64,000 nt of DNA from Solobacterium sp. (GCA_017512725.1 JAFWEW010000040.1:1-64000); one strand, 5' to 3'; shown: positions 33,797 to 42,849, numbered from the stretch's first letter. Numbers and translations: made by a program. The notes: a model not told the origin generated them from the sequence alone.

Positions 33797-35040
33797 TACT
33801 TATCCCCCCTGTCTCTCAGACAATGCTTTAATTGTAAACTCAGACCTTCATTTCTGTCCGCGATCGTGCATCCCTCGGAAGAGACCAGCACATTGACCGG
33901 ACGGACAAAGAAGATCAGGTAAAGACCCGCTGTCATCAGGATGACCGACAGCAGCAGGAACAGATTGATCACAGACGGCGCATGTTTGATTCTTAATCCC
34001 GGATACTCAACCGGATCCTGGAACGTGAAGGTATAATCCCCGATTGTGACCGAATCCTTCGGGAATGCCAGCATCTGTTCTCCCATCCCGTTTTCGATCT
34101 GTACATAAACATAGACCGGATTCGGATAGGAACCGCTGGTATTGGTAATCAGAGTAAGTGCTCCGGTTTCATCCTGTTCAAATCCCGGATACAGATCATC
34201 AAAGACGATTCCGTTAACCCCGTCTGCAGAAAGGAAGTCCTGCGGATCAAGATAGAACGAATCTTCATTCCCCTTGCCGTCGGTTACAGTTACTCTTCCC
34301 TTTGTGCCATAGGTCTGCTGGTAAACTTTATAATCTCCCATCGATACGGGATGATTGACGCTTACCCGTTTTTCCCCGGAGGAACTTCCGTCCGGCAGGA
34401 TGATCTCAATCATGCTGGCATAATCCAGACTTCCGTTTTCATCTTCGATTGAAAAGTCATTCACCTTGATCACGGTGTTGTCTTCCAGACGAATCGACTC
34501 TCCCGGCATGCAGGTTTCATCCAGGATCTTCGGAACGATTGAACCCACTGCCCAGAACACGGTTGTCAGAAGAATACCTGCATGCAGAAGCAGAGAGCCG
34601 TACCGGCCCGCTTCCCGCCCGGTATACCGTGTTACCGGTCCGTTGACGGTTTCTTTGCAGCGGAGGTTCCTGAGCAATTCCCGTACCGCTTCTTCATCCC
34701 CTTCACCAAATTTCATGACCGGCGTAAAGGATTCCGGCACCGGCTTTTCGTTTGTATCATGTTTCAGTCTGCGCAGTGTGCAACACGTCAGATTTACGCA
34801 CAGCAGCACGACCAGCAGTAAAAAGTACCAGCTGGAGAATACCCGGTTCAGCCCGAGCTTCAGAATCAGGGCATACTGATCCGGATAATTCTGAACATAG
34901 TACATCGCATCATTGTTCTGCGGGATCAAAGACCCGCAGAGAGATACTGCGATCATGCACCCCAGCACGATCAGACCGAACCGCATCGAGGTCAGAAATG
35001 AATAGACTTTCTTCATATTTGGTTTCTTTCTAAAAGCCAT
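33796..35040 (-). CDS. resB: cytochrome c biogenesis protein Ccs1/ResB
   Basis: A 414-residue membrane protein of system II cytochrome c maturation. Three N-terminal helices (about 10-95, starting SFLTSMRFGLIVLGCMI), a large extracytoplasmic domain (about 160-365) and a final helix (about 365-390) match ResB. It lies 49 bases after nrfA and overlaps ccsA by one base. ResB and CcsA together form the haem export and lyase complex needed for the five haems of NrfA. No other c-type cytochrome gene is in the window. Confidence 0.92.
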   Translation of the reverse strand: MAFRKKPNMKKVYSFLTSMRFGLIVLGCMIAVSLCGSLIPQNNDAMYYVQNYPDQYALILKLGLNRVFSSWYFLLLVVLLCVNLTCCTLRRLKHDTNEKPVPESFTPVMKFGEGDEEAVRELLRNLRCKETVNGPVTRYTGREAGRYGSLLLHAGILLTTVFWAVGSIVPKILDETCMPGESIRLEDNTVIKVNDFSIEDENGSLDYASMIEIILPDGSSSGEKRVSVNHPVSMGDYKVYQQTYGTKGRVTVTDGKGNEDSFYLDPQDFLSADGVNGIVFDDLYPGFEQDETGALTLITNTSGSYPNPVYVYVQIENGMGEQMLAFPKDSVTIGDYTFTFQDPVEYPGLRIKHAPSVINLFLLLSVILMTAGLYLIFFVRPVNVLVSSEGCTIADRNEGLSLQLKHCLRDRGDK

Positions 35041-35089
35041 CCGGTCGTTCTCCGGATGGCTTTGTAATAAGCTGTTGTATAAGTTTCCG

Positions 35090-36394
35090 TTATCTGCCGA
35101 CGATCTCGTTCAGTTCGCCGAGATACTTCTCTGCTTTATCGAGGCAGTCTGCCGCAAGTGTCTTGTTGTGAACACCGTCACTGTTTTCTACGAATACAAA
35201 GTCCCAGTACCACTGTGCGGTACGTGCAAGATCTCTTGCCTTGGCAAGATCCTCATCGCTGAGGCTGCCATCCGCAACCTTCGCTGCCAGTGCTTCATTT
35301 GCGGCTGCGAGGCTTTCTCCGATTTCATCAGTTCTTGCGACGGTCTCTTTCTGAATCTTCTCTACCGCTGCGGTCAGATCACCATGGCAGACGTTGCAGC
35401 TGGAATCCAGAAGTTCCTGATTGTCCAGCGGGGAGCTCCAGTAATGGTTGGTGAATGTGGTTCCGTCATCTGCGGTTGCCGTGCCCATATGGCAGGTCGC
35501 ACAGTTCATATCCGGATGGATGCCGCCTGCGGCAGTGATCGTTTCAAATTCCGGATGCTGTGTCTTCAGCTTGCGGACACCGGTATCTTCCGCCACCCAG
35601 TCTGCGAACGGATTTCCATCCGCATCAAGCAGGTTGTTGTAGTACTCCAGGATCTTGTCCGGTGTCGCATTGTCGTGACCGACATAACCAAGGGTTGTTG
35701 CCTTGGTTTCCGGATCGAAGTAGTACTCACTGTGGCACTGTGCACAGGACAGGGTTCTCGCATCATACTTGCTGAGGTCATCGCCCATCGCATCTGCGAG
35801 ATAGCTGTGTGTCACATACAGGGTGCCCGGTTCATTCTGATGGCAGTGGAAGCAGCCGAACGCATCGGTGATCTGTGCTTCCATGTCTTCAAACGGCATT
35901 GCATATGCACCATTGTCATTGAGTGCTGCAGCCGTCATATCACTGGTCTTGCAGGTAAAGCAGTTGGCCAGTTTATGCGGACGGCCGGTGCTTGTAACAT
36001 CTTCAACGACATAGGTATGTCCGCGTGCACTTCCGTACTGGATCGCAAATCCATAACCGCTGTAAAGGGTCGTGATGTACGGATGCAGTTCAATATAGCT
36101 GTGAACCTCATCATTCTCATCATTCTTTACATAGGTGTTGTATTCGTTCGGATACTGTTCTGCCCAGTCTGAAGACTTCGTAACCTTGACTCCGGTTCCC
36201 TTTTCCGCAACCAGTGCAGTGATGGATTCCGATACCGTCGCTGTGGTTGTTTCAGTATCGGCCGGTTCTGCCGCAACCGGCTGCGGGTTGGCTTCCCGGC
36301 CGGCTTTGTTGTTCATGACAGCTCCAAACGCAGTCAGTGCACCTACTGCTGCAAGCCCCACAAACAGCATGATCTCTTTCTGTTTATTTTCCAT
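35090..36394 (-). CDS. nrfA: ammonia-forming cytochrome c nitrite reductase
   Basis: A 434-residue pentahaem enzyme that reduces nitrite to ammonia with six electrons. The haem sites are CFTCK (145-149, the special Lys-ligated catalytic haem), CFHCH (181), CAQCH (217), CATCH (298) and CNVCH (333). Active-site residues are recognisable: Arg124, Tyr224 in CHSEYYF and His280 in KTQHPE; Lys277 and Gln279 match the calcium site. The N-terminus has one hydrophobic helix (9-27) that serves as signal or anchor, then a Pro/Ala/Thr linker. It heads nrfA-resB-ccsA. The quinol-oxidising partner NrfH is absent beside it, so the electron donor is unclear. Confidence 0.95.
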   Translation of the reverse strand: MENKQKEIMLFVGLAAVGALTAFGAVMNNKAGREANPQPVAAEPADTETTTATVSESITALVAEKGTGVKVTKSSDWAEQYPNEYNTYVKNDENDEVHSYIELHPYITTLYSGYGFAIQYGSARGHTYVVEDVTSTGRPHKLANCFTCKTSDMTAAALNDNGAYAMPFEDMEAQITDAFGCFHCHQNEPGTLYVTHSYLADAMGDDLSKYDARTLSCAQCHSEYYFDPETKATTLGYVGHDNATPDKILEYYNNLLDADGNPFADWVAEDTGVRKLKTQHPEFETITAAGGIHPDMNCATCHMGTATADDGTTFTNHYWSSPLDNQELLDSSCNVCHGDLTAAVEKIQKETVARTDEIGESLAAANEALAAKVADGSLSDEDLAKARDLARTAQWYWDFVFVENSDGVHNKTLAADCLDKAEKYLGELNEIVGR

Positions 36395-36426
36395 ATTTTT
36401 TATATTCCTTATTTAGTATTTTTATT

Positions 36427-36451
36427 TTATTTGATGACCCCCTGTTCCGTC
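36427..36451. promoter_or_regulatory. inverted repeat upstream of nrfA
   Basis: TTTGA (36427) and TCAAA (36447-36451) form a spaced dyad about 35-55 bases upstream of the nrfA start. The spacing is wider than an FNR or CRP site, so assignment to a regulator is not justified. The rest of the 300-base gap to 36695 is A+T-rich. Confidence 0.2.
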
Positions 36452-36600
36452 AAACCGCTTTCCGCACCGTACCTCGCATACCTCTCAGCCAGCAAATCGA
36501 TTGTTCTGACTTCCCTGTTTTTCTTAATACACCATAATCCGTTTAATGAACCCAGGAATCAGAAGTTTACGGGTTGTTTATTTAATTTTTTGGTATTTTT

Positions 36601-36688
36601 ACCATTTTTCTAAAATAGGCATATACGTATGAGATGTTATGCCGTATACTTTAATTATTCGGTTGATATACCAATTTTTTAAAATAGG
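36601..36688. repeat. two 19-bp direct repeats ahead of the ATPase gene
   Basis: ACCATTTTTCTAAAATAGG (36601-36619) and ACCAATTTTTTAAAATAGG (36670-36688) match at 17 of 19 positions. They lie 69 bp apart on either side of a -10-like TATACT. The second copy carries the ribosome site of the ATPase gene. This could be an autoregulatory site or a trace of insertion of the A+T-rich gene. Confidence 0.55.
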
Positions 36689-36695
36689 AGACAGG

Positions 36696-37985
36696 ATGGA
36701 GATTAAAAGAAACAAGTATCTGAATGAGCTTATACGCCGGAAAGAGAATGGCCTGATTAAGGTTGTGACTGGAATCAGAAGAAGCGGAAAGTCCTATCTT
36801 CTTTTCAATATTTATCGGGATTATCTGATTCAAACTGGTATAAACGAAAAAAACATCATTACCGTTCCTCTGGATGATTATGAATTCTCGGAACTGTGTG
36901 ATCCCGGAAAACTCTACAAATATATACAGGATCGTATTACGGAGAATGATCAAACTTACTACATATTCATAGATGAAGCCCAGTATGCTATCTCAAAAGC
37001 AGAATTGAAAAATCCGGATAGTCCGATCCGGCTTTATGGTGTTTTAAATGGGCTTCTTCGAAGAAAAAACACCGATATCTATATTACCGGAAGTAATTCG
37101 AGATTTCTGTCTTCGGATATTTTAACGGAATTCAGAGGACGCGGCGATGAAGTTCATATCGCTCCACTTTCATTTTCGGAATATTTTCCTGTCTCCGGGA
37201 AAGACAAATATGATTCATGGAAGGACTATTTAGTTTATGGCGGTCTTCCGCACATTCTTGCAGAACCGGACGAAAAATCAAAAAGTGCTTATCTGGAACA
37301 ATTGAACAACGAGATATATTTGAAAGATATTGTGGAACGGCATGAAATACGGGATGAAGCCGGTATGGATGCACTTATGAAGGTGCTGGCATCATCGATT
37401 GGGTCACTGACGAATCCACAAAAAATAGCTGATACATTCAACAGCGCCGGAATCAAAGGCATTACTATGCCCACAATTTCAAAATATCTTATTTATCTTC
37501 AAGAAAGTTTCATCATTCAAAAATCGGAAAGATATGATGTGAAAGGACGCAGATATATTGGAACTCCTTCCAAGTATTACTACACTGATTCAGGGCTCCG
37601 AAATGCTCTTCTCAATTTCAGACAATATGAAGAATCGCATTTAATGGAAAATGCTATATACAACGAATTAATATATCGTGGGTTTCATGTTGATGTTGGC
37701 GTTGTGGAAACACGATCGCTTTCAGAAGGCAAAAACACACGAAAACAGCTTGAAGTAGATTTTGTTGTTAATAAGGGAAGCGAACGGTATTACATTCAGT
37801 CCGCATTAGCACTTCCTACTCAGGAGAAAATTGATCAGGAACAGGCGTCTCTGATCAAAATTCCGGATTCATTCAAAAAACTAATAATCACCTCCGGCAA
37901 TACCCCGGTATGGAGAAATGAACAGGGAATAACGTTTATAGGACTGTTTGATTTTTTGCTGAATGAAAACAGCCTGATGTTTTAG
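36696..37985 (+). CDS. AAA ATPase with DUF4143 domain
   Basis: A 429-residue ATPase. Walker A is GIRRSGKS (26-33), Walker B YYIFIDEA with Asp93-Glu94, followed by a sensor region (YITGSNSRFLSSD) and a C-terminal DUF4143 domain (about 180-400), whose ends resemble nuclease-like folds (EVDFVV..YYIQSALAL). Members are common in mobile or variable parts of genomes, often in many copies, with unknown role. The start is ATG at 36696 with AGGAG 5 bases upstream. The gene is visibly richer in A+T than its neighbours, and a decayed relative lies 4 kb away, both suggesting transfer. Confidence 0.9.
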   Translation: MEIKRNKYLNELIRRKENGLIKVVTGIRRSGKSYLLFNIYRDYLIQTGINEKNIITVPLDDYEFSELCDPGKLYKYIQDRITENDQTYYIFIDEAQYAISKAELKNPDSPIRLYGVLNGLLRRKNTDIYITGSNSRFLSSDILTEFRGRGDEVHIAPLSFSEYFPVSGKDKYDSWKDYLVYGGLPHILAEPDEKSKSAYLEQLNNEIYLKDIVERHEIRDEAGMDALMKVLASSIGSLTNPQKIADTFNSAGIKGITMPTISKYLIYLQESFIIQKSERYDVKGRRYIGTPSKYYYTDSGLRNALLNFRQYEESHLMENAIYNELIYRGFHVDVGVVETRSLSEGKNTRKQLEVDFVVNKGSERYYIQSALALPTQEKIDQEQASLIKIPDSFKKLIITSGNTPVWRNEQGITFIGLFDFLLNENSLMF

Positions 37986-38013
37986 ACAATTCGAAACAAG
38001 CTCTTTCAGTTCC

Positions 38014-38047
38014 CGAAAAAACAACAGCCCGGCAAACGCCAGGCTGT
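38014..38047 (-). terminator. terminator of the hydrolase-to-vWA operon
   Basis: ACAGCC.GGC and GCC.GGCTGT arms with a 4-base loop and TTTTTT on the minus strand, about 50 bases after the vWA gene. Confidence 0.8.
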
Positions 38048-38098
38048 ACAGAAGCTTATCGGTTTCCTGCTCCGGTTCCGGAGTGTTTTACCGTTTCT

Positions 38099-38746
38099 TC
38101 ATTTCCGTGCTTCATAATCTTCTTCGATTTCTTTTTTCCATGCCTGATCAAGCGGTCTGCCGCTTCTGCGGAAGCTTGCCACTGCTTCACTGACGACCTT
38201 GTAGTTCAGTGTGGTTCCAACCGAATCGGAATGAAAGCGGACTGCGTGATCTTCGTCGATTCCAAAGGAACCGGCGGCCTTGATCGCATCCATGTTTGCC
38301 CCAAGGAACAGGAACTCCCAGCCATGGTCTTTTGTCTGTTCCTCCACCATCTTTTTGACCTTCGGATAGCTGTATCTCCGGCTTGCGTTTTCCAGTCCGT
38401 CCGTTGTAATTACGACCACTGTTTTTTCCGGTACATCTTCCTTACGTGCATATTTATGTACATTGCGGATATGACTGATCGCTCCGCCAATCGCATCAAG
38501 CAGTGCTGTGCAGCCTCCGACCCGGTACTCCTCATCGGAAAGCGGATGAACTTCATCGATCGGTCTTCGGTCATGAATGACTTCGCTTGTATTGCTGAAG
38601 AGCACGGTTGAGATGAGTGCTTCTCCTTCCGCTTCCTTCTGCCGTTTCAGAAATGCGTTGTAGCCTCCGATTGTATCTTCTTCCAGGCCTCCCATGGATC
38701 CGCTGCGGTCGATAATGAAGATGATTTCTGTCAGATTCTTTTTCAT
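38099..38746 (-). CDS. von Willebrand factor A domain protein
   Basis: A 215-residue cytoplasmic protein that is essentially a single vWA domain. The metal-ion-dependent adhesion site is intact: Asp13-x-Ser15-x-Ser17 (DRSGSM), a Thr in GGCTALLDA and Asp in TTDGLEN. There is no signal peptide, so it resembles TerY-like intracellular vWA proteins linked to stress and conflict systems. GGAGG lies 8 bases before the ATG chosen at 38746; a longer frame to 38821 would overlap the macrodomain gene. It is the last gene of a five-gene operon after the macrodomain-HTH protein. Its binding partner is not known. Confidence 0.88.
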   Translation of the reverse strand: MKKNLTEIIFIIDRSGSMGGLEEDTIGGYNAFLKRQKEAEGEALISTVLFSNTSEVIHDRRPIDEVHPLSDEEYRVGGCTALLDAIGGAISHIRNVHKYARKEDVPEKTVVVITTDGLENASRRYSYPKVKKMVEEQTKDHGWEFLFLGANMDAIKAAGSFGIDEDHAVRFHSDSVGTTLNYKVVSEAVASFRRSGRPLDQAWKKEIEEDYEARK

Positions 38747-38817
38747 GTGTCTGTCCTCCCTTACAGCCACATTATGAAAAAAACCGGGAGGCGTTTGGTC
38801 GCTTCCCGGGCGACATT

Positions 38818-39840
38818 TCACAGCATTTCCTGATCAAACTGGAAGAGGATGGAATTCACCTGCGTAATGTCATAAACATGATTTTCAAAGCAGTACCGGA
38901 AAATCAGATCCGCCTGTGTCGAGCTGGACAGTGCGAAGCCGGCACGCCCGATCAGATCCTGTGCTTCTGCCAGAGGAAGATGAAGCGCAAGTGCCAGGGC
39001 CACCGCAGTCTTTCTGGACGGCTTGTAGTTTTCATCTTTGCGGATCTTGGCAAACAGCTTGCGGTCGATATTGGCCCGTTTGTAGATTTCCGGATCTGTT
39101 TTTCCGGAGGCATCGATCAGTTCAAACAGTCTGGCCTGAAAGGTATCTTCTTTCTCCGGAAGGGCGATCGCATCACACTCCTCGTATACAGGTTCCTCTT
39201 TTCTGGCAAACGTCGGAAGCACGTTTGAACTTCCGATGGAGAAGAACTGTGCTTTCCCTTTTCTCCGCCGCTCGCGCGGATACGCCGCATATTCCATGTC
39301 CTGTGCTTCCCGGACCTGGTGTTCTTCAATATAGGAAGTTACATCCTGGAAGATGTTTGCGGACAGGGCATAGGAAGTCTTGTCAAAGACCACCAGAAGT
39401 ACATCCATGTCATGGCGCATGGTGTAGTTCTGTATTTCATTCAGTGCGACTTCCAGCGCTGTGCTTTTATCAAACCCGTTGGATCCGGATGCCAGCAATG
39501 GGAATGCGATGCTGCGGCATTCGTTCTGTTCGGCGATGGCAAAACAGCTCTGATAACAGCGGTGCAGCAGTTCGATCTCCTGATGGCTGCCGTCGATCCA
39601 TAACGGACTGACGGTATGAATGATGATCTTTGCATGCAGGCCAAAGGCCGGTGTCGCCGCGGCTTCTCCTTCCGCGATCTCACCGATCGCTTCCCGTGCT
39701 TTCAGCAGTTCTTCCGTACCGGCCGCCTCATAGACTGCAGTATCGGTTCCGCTGCCGAATACCGGCTTTGGATTGGCCGTATTGACGATCGCATCTGCCT
39801 CTACATTTACAATGTTTTCCCGAATGATCCTGAATGCCAT
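38818..39840 (-). CDS. macrodomain fused to a C-terminal helix-turn-helix-like domain
   Basis: A 340-residue protein. Residues 1-170 are a macrodomain (EADAIVNTANPKPVFGSGTDTAVYEAAG, FPLLASGSNGF), which binds ADP-ribose or its derivatives and may remove it from targets. A Glu/Arg-rich linker follows, then a C-terminal helical domain (about 240-330: DPEIYKRANIDRKLFAKIRKD...KTAVALALALHL) that looks like an XRE-type helix-turn-helix. The canonical Asn of the macrodomain (VNTANP) is kept. The gene ends 3 bases before the start of no other frame but is directly upstream of the vWA gene. Such macro-HTH proteins are known from Firmicutes; their target is not. Confidence 0.87.
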   Translation of the reverse strand: MAFRIIRENIVNVEADAIVNTANPKPVFGSGTDTAVYEAAGTEELLKAREAIGEIAEGEAAATPAFGLHAKIIIHTVSPLWIDGSHQEIELLHRCYQSCFAIAEQNECRSIAFPLLASGSNGFDKSTALEVALNEIQNYTMRHDMDVLLVVFDKTSYALSANIFQDVTSYIEEHQVREAQDMEYAAYPRERRRKGKAQFFSIGSSNVLPTFARKEEPVYEECDAIALPEKEDTFQARLFELIDASGKTDPEIYKRANIDRKLFAKIRKDENYKPSRKTAVALALALHLPLAEAQDLIGRAGFALSSSTQADLIFRYCFENHVYDITQVNSILFQFDQEML

Positions 39841-39842
39841 AA

Positions 39843-40895
39843 TTAATACTTCTGCCTCGGGTTCAGCCTGGAATCCAGTTCCGTTCCGCAGACCACATAA
39901 CGGTCATTGATCTTCCGGAACGTCAGCTGATAGCCGACATTCCAGGTGCGGTTCACTTCTCCGTTATCCGCATAATAATCAAAGGAAATATGCGCCACGA
40001 TCGTATCATCACTCTGGGCAATTGCCTTGATCGCTTCATTGGTGATCTCCATCTTGCTGTGGCTGGTGAACCACCAGTTCTGCAGGGTGACGTATTTCTG
40101 GTACCAGCGGGAGCTGGTATCACTGATCGCCGTGACATTGGCAAGCGCGGTATCCTGAGCAGGATACTCTGCGATGAGCTTGGCGTCTTCCACCAGTTCG
40201 TTCAGAAGTGCTTCATCTGTGATTTCTTTTCCTAAGAGCCAGTCTTTGCTCAGAACATCCTGAATCATCGCATAGCCTTCAGCCTGATTCAGTGCCGGTT
40301 CCCCAAGCAGTCCGTCAAATTCATAGATATCCACAAACGGAATCACAGAGGGGTCGGTTAACTGGAAGAAATTCGCTGCTTCCTGACCGGTTTCCACGCA
40401 GTATTCACTGCCGACCGGCGTCCCGTATACGTTCAGAGAAAGACCCGAAGGGACTTCCACCCGGTAGCTCTTGTTCCCCTTTAATGGAAATGCCGGTACC
40501 CAGCTGTCTCCTTCTTTCAGTAAGGTCAGAGTGCCCAGCAGCGTATCCCCGTCAATCAGGCGGTATTCCCGCTTGTCATCACTTTCCGAGACGGTCTCGG
40601 TTGTAATCGCTGTCAGGTCACGGTCTTTGAAGATCTCCGTCAGCCGTTCCACATACGCTTCTTTGGAATCCAGGGAAGGAGAAAGCTTCTGGGAGGCATT
40701 GAACATCGTTTCATAGTCTCCGCCCTGAATGGACTCCAGCACCTCTGCCAGCTGTACCTGCGGCATCAGGGTTTCCTGTTTCCGATAGGTTTCCTCCGCT
40801 TTTTTGTTTGCGAAGATTCCAAATACGATAACCGCAATGGCTGCGATCAGGGGAAAGATCACGGCAGTGATCGGTTTCATTCCGCGTTTTGTCAT
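39843..40895 (-). CDS. membrane-anchored protein of unknown function
   Basis: A 350-residue protein with one N-terminal helix (about 8-28, ITAVIFPLIAAIAVIVFGIFA), so the bulk is outside on an uncleaved anchor. A region rich in acidic and hydroxyl residues follows. The C-terminal 100 residues (WYQKYVTLQNWWFTSHSKMEITNEAI... and GYQLTFRKINDRYVV) look like an NTF2-like or similar alpha/beta fold, but I cannot assign it. It lies 1 base after the glycosidase-like gene and 2 bases before the macrodomain gene, so it is part of the operon. Confidence 0.7.
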   Translation of the reverse strand: MTKRGMKPITAVIFPLIAAIAVIVFGIFANKKAEETYRKQETLMPQVQLAEVLESIQGGDYETMFNASQKLSPSLDSKEAYVERLTEIFKDRDLTAITTETVSESDDKREYRLIDGDTLLGTLTLLKEGDSWVPAFPLKGNKSYRVEVPSGLSLNVYGTPVGSEYCVETGQEAANFFQLTDPSVIPFVDIYEFDGLLGEPALNQAEGYAMIQDVLSKDWLLGKEITDEALLNELVEDAKLIAEYPAQDTALANVTAISDTSSRWYQKYVTLQNWWFTSHSKMEITNEAIKAIAQSDDTIVAHISFDYYADNGEVNRTWNVGYQLTFRKINDRYVVCGTELDSRLNPRQKY

Positions 40896-40896
40896 A

Positions 40897-41898
40897 TCAC
40901 TCTTCCCCCTTTACCAGAATGACCGAAGGCAGGTTTCTGGAGTTGTACATCGATACCGGATAGTTGGCATATTCTCCCTCATACATCATGACGGAAGAGT
41001 TTCCGCCGTCGAGGTTTCCGGCATTGACTGCCTTGTATTTCAGAAAGACGCTGACCACGTCTTCATACTGTGCACCGAAGCTGGTCGGTCCGCGGCCGTC
41101 GATTACCAGCATCAGGATCGTACCGTCTTCCGTCTGTCCGATTGCCGTACGCGGATTCAACATGTTCAGCGTTCCGGCATCCGCAGACGTATAGACAACT
41201 TTTCCGTTTTCAATGAAGGTCGGCCCGAAGGTCACTGCTTCCTTTACTCCGCGCCGGAGTGCTTCTTCTCCGGTCAGGGTCGAAGTGACCAGCTTGCCGT
41301 TTTTGTCGATGCCTACAATCGACGCATTCATGTATTCATTCCCGTGAACGATCCGGCCATTCTGAATGACCAGTCCCTGTGGCACACTTCCATCGCCATG
41401 CCCGCCTTCATCTTCAAAACCGCCGCCGTTAATGCCAGCCAGCGCATTGTATTCTTTCATGTACCAGTCGAGTTCCGGCCCCGGAGCTCCTGTGGTATAG
41501 CCCGGATTGATCACGATCGATACATCATCCGGATCGGGCACCACAAGCATGAAGCCCTCATAGGTACCGGCATTGATATGCTCGATATGAATGCCTTCCG
41601 GCTCTTCCGCTGCTGCTTCGGTCGCTTCGGACAGCGGTGTTCCATAACTGCCGCTGTGGTCTTCCGATTCGGCAAAAGCCTGCAGGGTTTCTTTCTTCAG
41701 AACGGTTTCCGCAACCTTTCGTTCCAGGGAATCCGGTTTCAGTTCCAGAAATGCCTGACGGCTCCAGTACGGGTGGTTCCCCTCGTACTTGGTTTTGACA
41801 TACGATACATAGTTCCATGCCGCAGCCGCACATCCTGCAAGTACGGTCAGAAGTACCACCAGCAGCGGGCTTACCCCTTTTTTCTTCTTTTTCGCCAT
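40897..41898 (-). CDS. phosphodiester glycosidase (NAGPA-like) family protein
   Basis: A 333-residue membrane-anchored protein with a basic MAKKKKKG start, one helix (about 10-28) and a C-terminal NAGPA domain (about 105-330), named after the human uncovering enzyme that removes GlcNAc from phosphate diesters. Signature segments are AGINGGGFED, NPRTAIGQTEDGTILMLVIDGR and NLDGGNSSVM. In bacteria these are exo-acting on envelope glycans or teichoic-acid-like phosphodiesters, or unassigned. It lies 3 bases after the hydrolase-like frame and 1 base before the next gene in the operon. Confidence 0.9.
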   Translation of the reverse strand: MAKKKKKGVSPLLVVLLTVLAGCAAAAWNYVSYVKTKYEGNHPYWSRQAFLELKPDSLERKVAETVLKKETLQAFAESEDHSGSYGTPLSEATEAAAEEPEGIHIEHINAGTYEGFMLVVPDPDDVSIVINPGYTTGAPGPELDWYMKEYNALAGINGGGFEDEGGHGDGSVPQGLVIQNGRIVHGNEYMNASIVGIDKNGKLVTSTLTGEEALRRGVKEAVTFGPTFIENGKVVYTSADAGTLNMLNPRTAIGQTEDGTILMLVIDGRGPTSFGAQYEDVVSVFLKYKAVNAGNLDGGNSSVMMYEGEYANYPVSMYNSRNLPSVILVKGEE

Positions 41899-41901
41899 TG
41901 T

Positions 41902-42849
41902 CTATCTCTCCTGTTGTTTCTTCGGATCCAGCCCCCGGATCCGTTCGATATATTCCCTGATCGTCGCTTTGGACTCCTCACAGTTGTCATATAATCCCCA
42001 GCAGTGCATCATCTCTTCCCCGATATGCGGATGAAGGATGATGTTCTCCCTGCGGCATTTCTCCAGAAACTCCGGCAGGCAGGCATACGCATTCTCACTG
42101 CTTCCAAAGTAGATATCTGTTTCCGGAAGCCCGCTAAGGGATCCGGATAAGAGATCTCCCAGGTACCGGTACGGTTCCGGTTCATCTTCGATTACTTTTG
42201 CATATAGCCCGTCTTCACACAGATACGATGCAGGAACCTGAACATCACTGCGGTCAAGCACTTCCAGCTGCTTTTTCTGTTCCGCATTGACCGGAACCCG
42301 CAGGAACGGCGAATTCAGGATCAGCCGGGACGGCATGATCCGTTCTTCGCCTTCTGTTTTCGCCTTCTGACAGGCACAGAGACACAGTGTCGCCCCTTCG
42401 CCAAAACCGATCAGAGCCCTCTCTGCGTACCGGGAAGTCACATAGCGTAATGCCTCCTGTACCGAATCGGTCATCTCATGAAGGGAATACTGCGGGAACA
42501 GCGGATACAGCAGAAAACATACATCACTGCCGGTTCTTACGCACAGCTTCGCGGCAAGATGGAAATCCTCTTTTGCCGGCGGATCAAAAAAGTGCCCGCC
42601 GTAGAGATACAGCAGTCCGGTACCGGAAGGCTGTTTTCGGGAAGAAAGGATCAGCAGTTTGCCGTGTTCCAGCTGCCGTTCCGCCAGATCGACATGTTCG
42701 ATCAGGAAATCATACGGGATCGAAACCGACTGATGTTCTCTGATCTGCGCAAGAAAACGATCCCGGTCCTCTCCGGTTACGGCAAGCCGGCTTTTGATAT
42801 CGGAATTCCGAACCCTTTGTTCGAATAATCGGTACCTGACAGACGTCGT
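41902..42849 (-). pseudogene. alpha/beta-hydrolase-like gene lacking start codon and nucleophile
   Basis: An open frame of about 315 codons that reads as an alpha/beta hydrolase of the hormone-sensitive-lipase type: the oxyanion motif YLYGGHFFDPPA (HGG-like) and an elbow IGFGEGA where GxSxG is expected, so the Ser is replaced by Glu. No ATG, GTG or TTG exists in frame before 42474; an AGGAGA lies 6 bases ahead of an ACG at 42849, as if an ATG had mutated. The ATG at 42474 has no ribosome site and would lose the first 125 residues. It is the first gene of the five-gene operon. It may be a decaying enzyme or use a rare ACG start. Confidence 0.6.

Noticed and set aside
36395-36695. nrfH gene upstream of nrfA
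   Set aside because: No frame with CxxCH motifs and an N-terminal helix exists on either strand in this gap.
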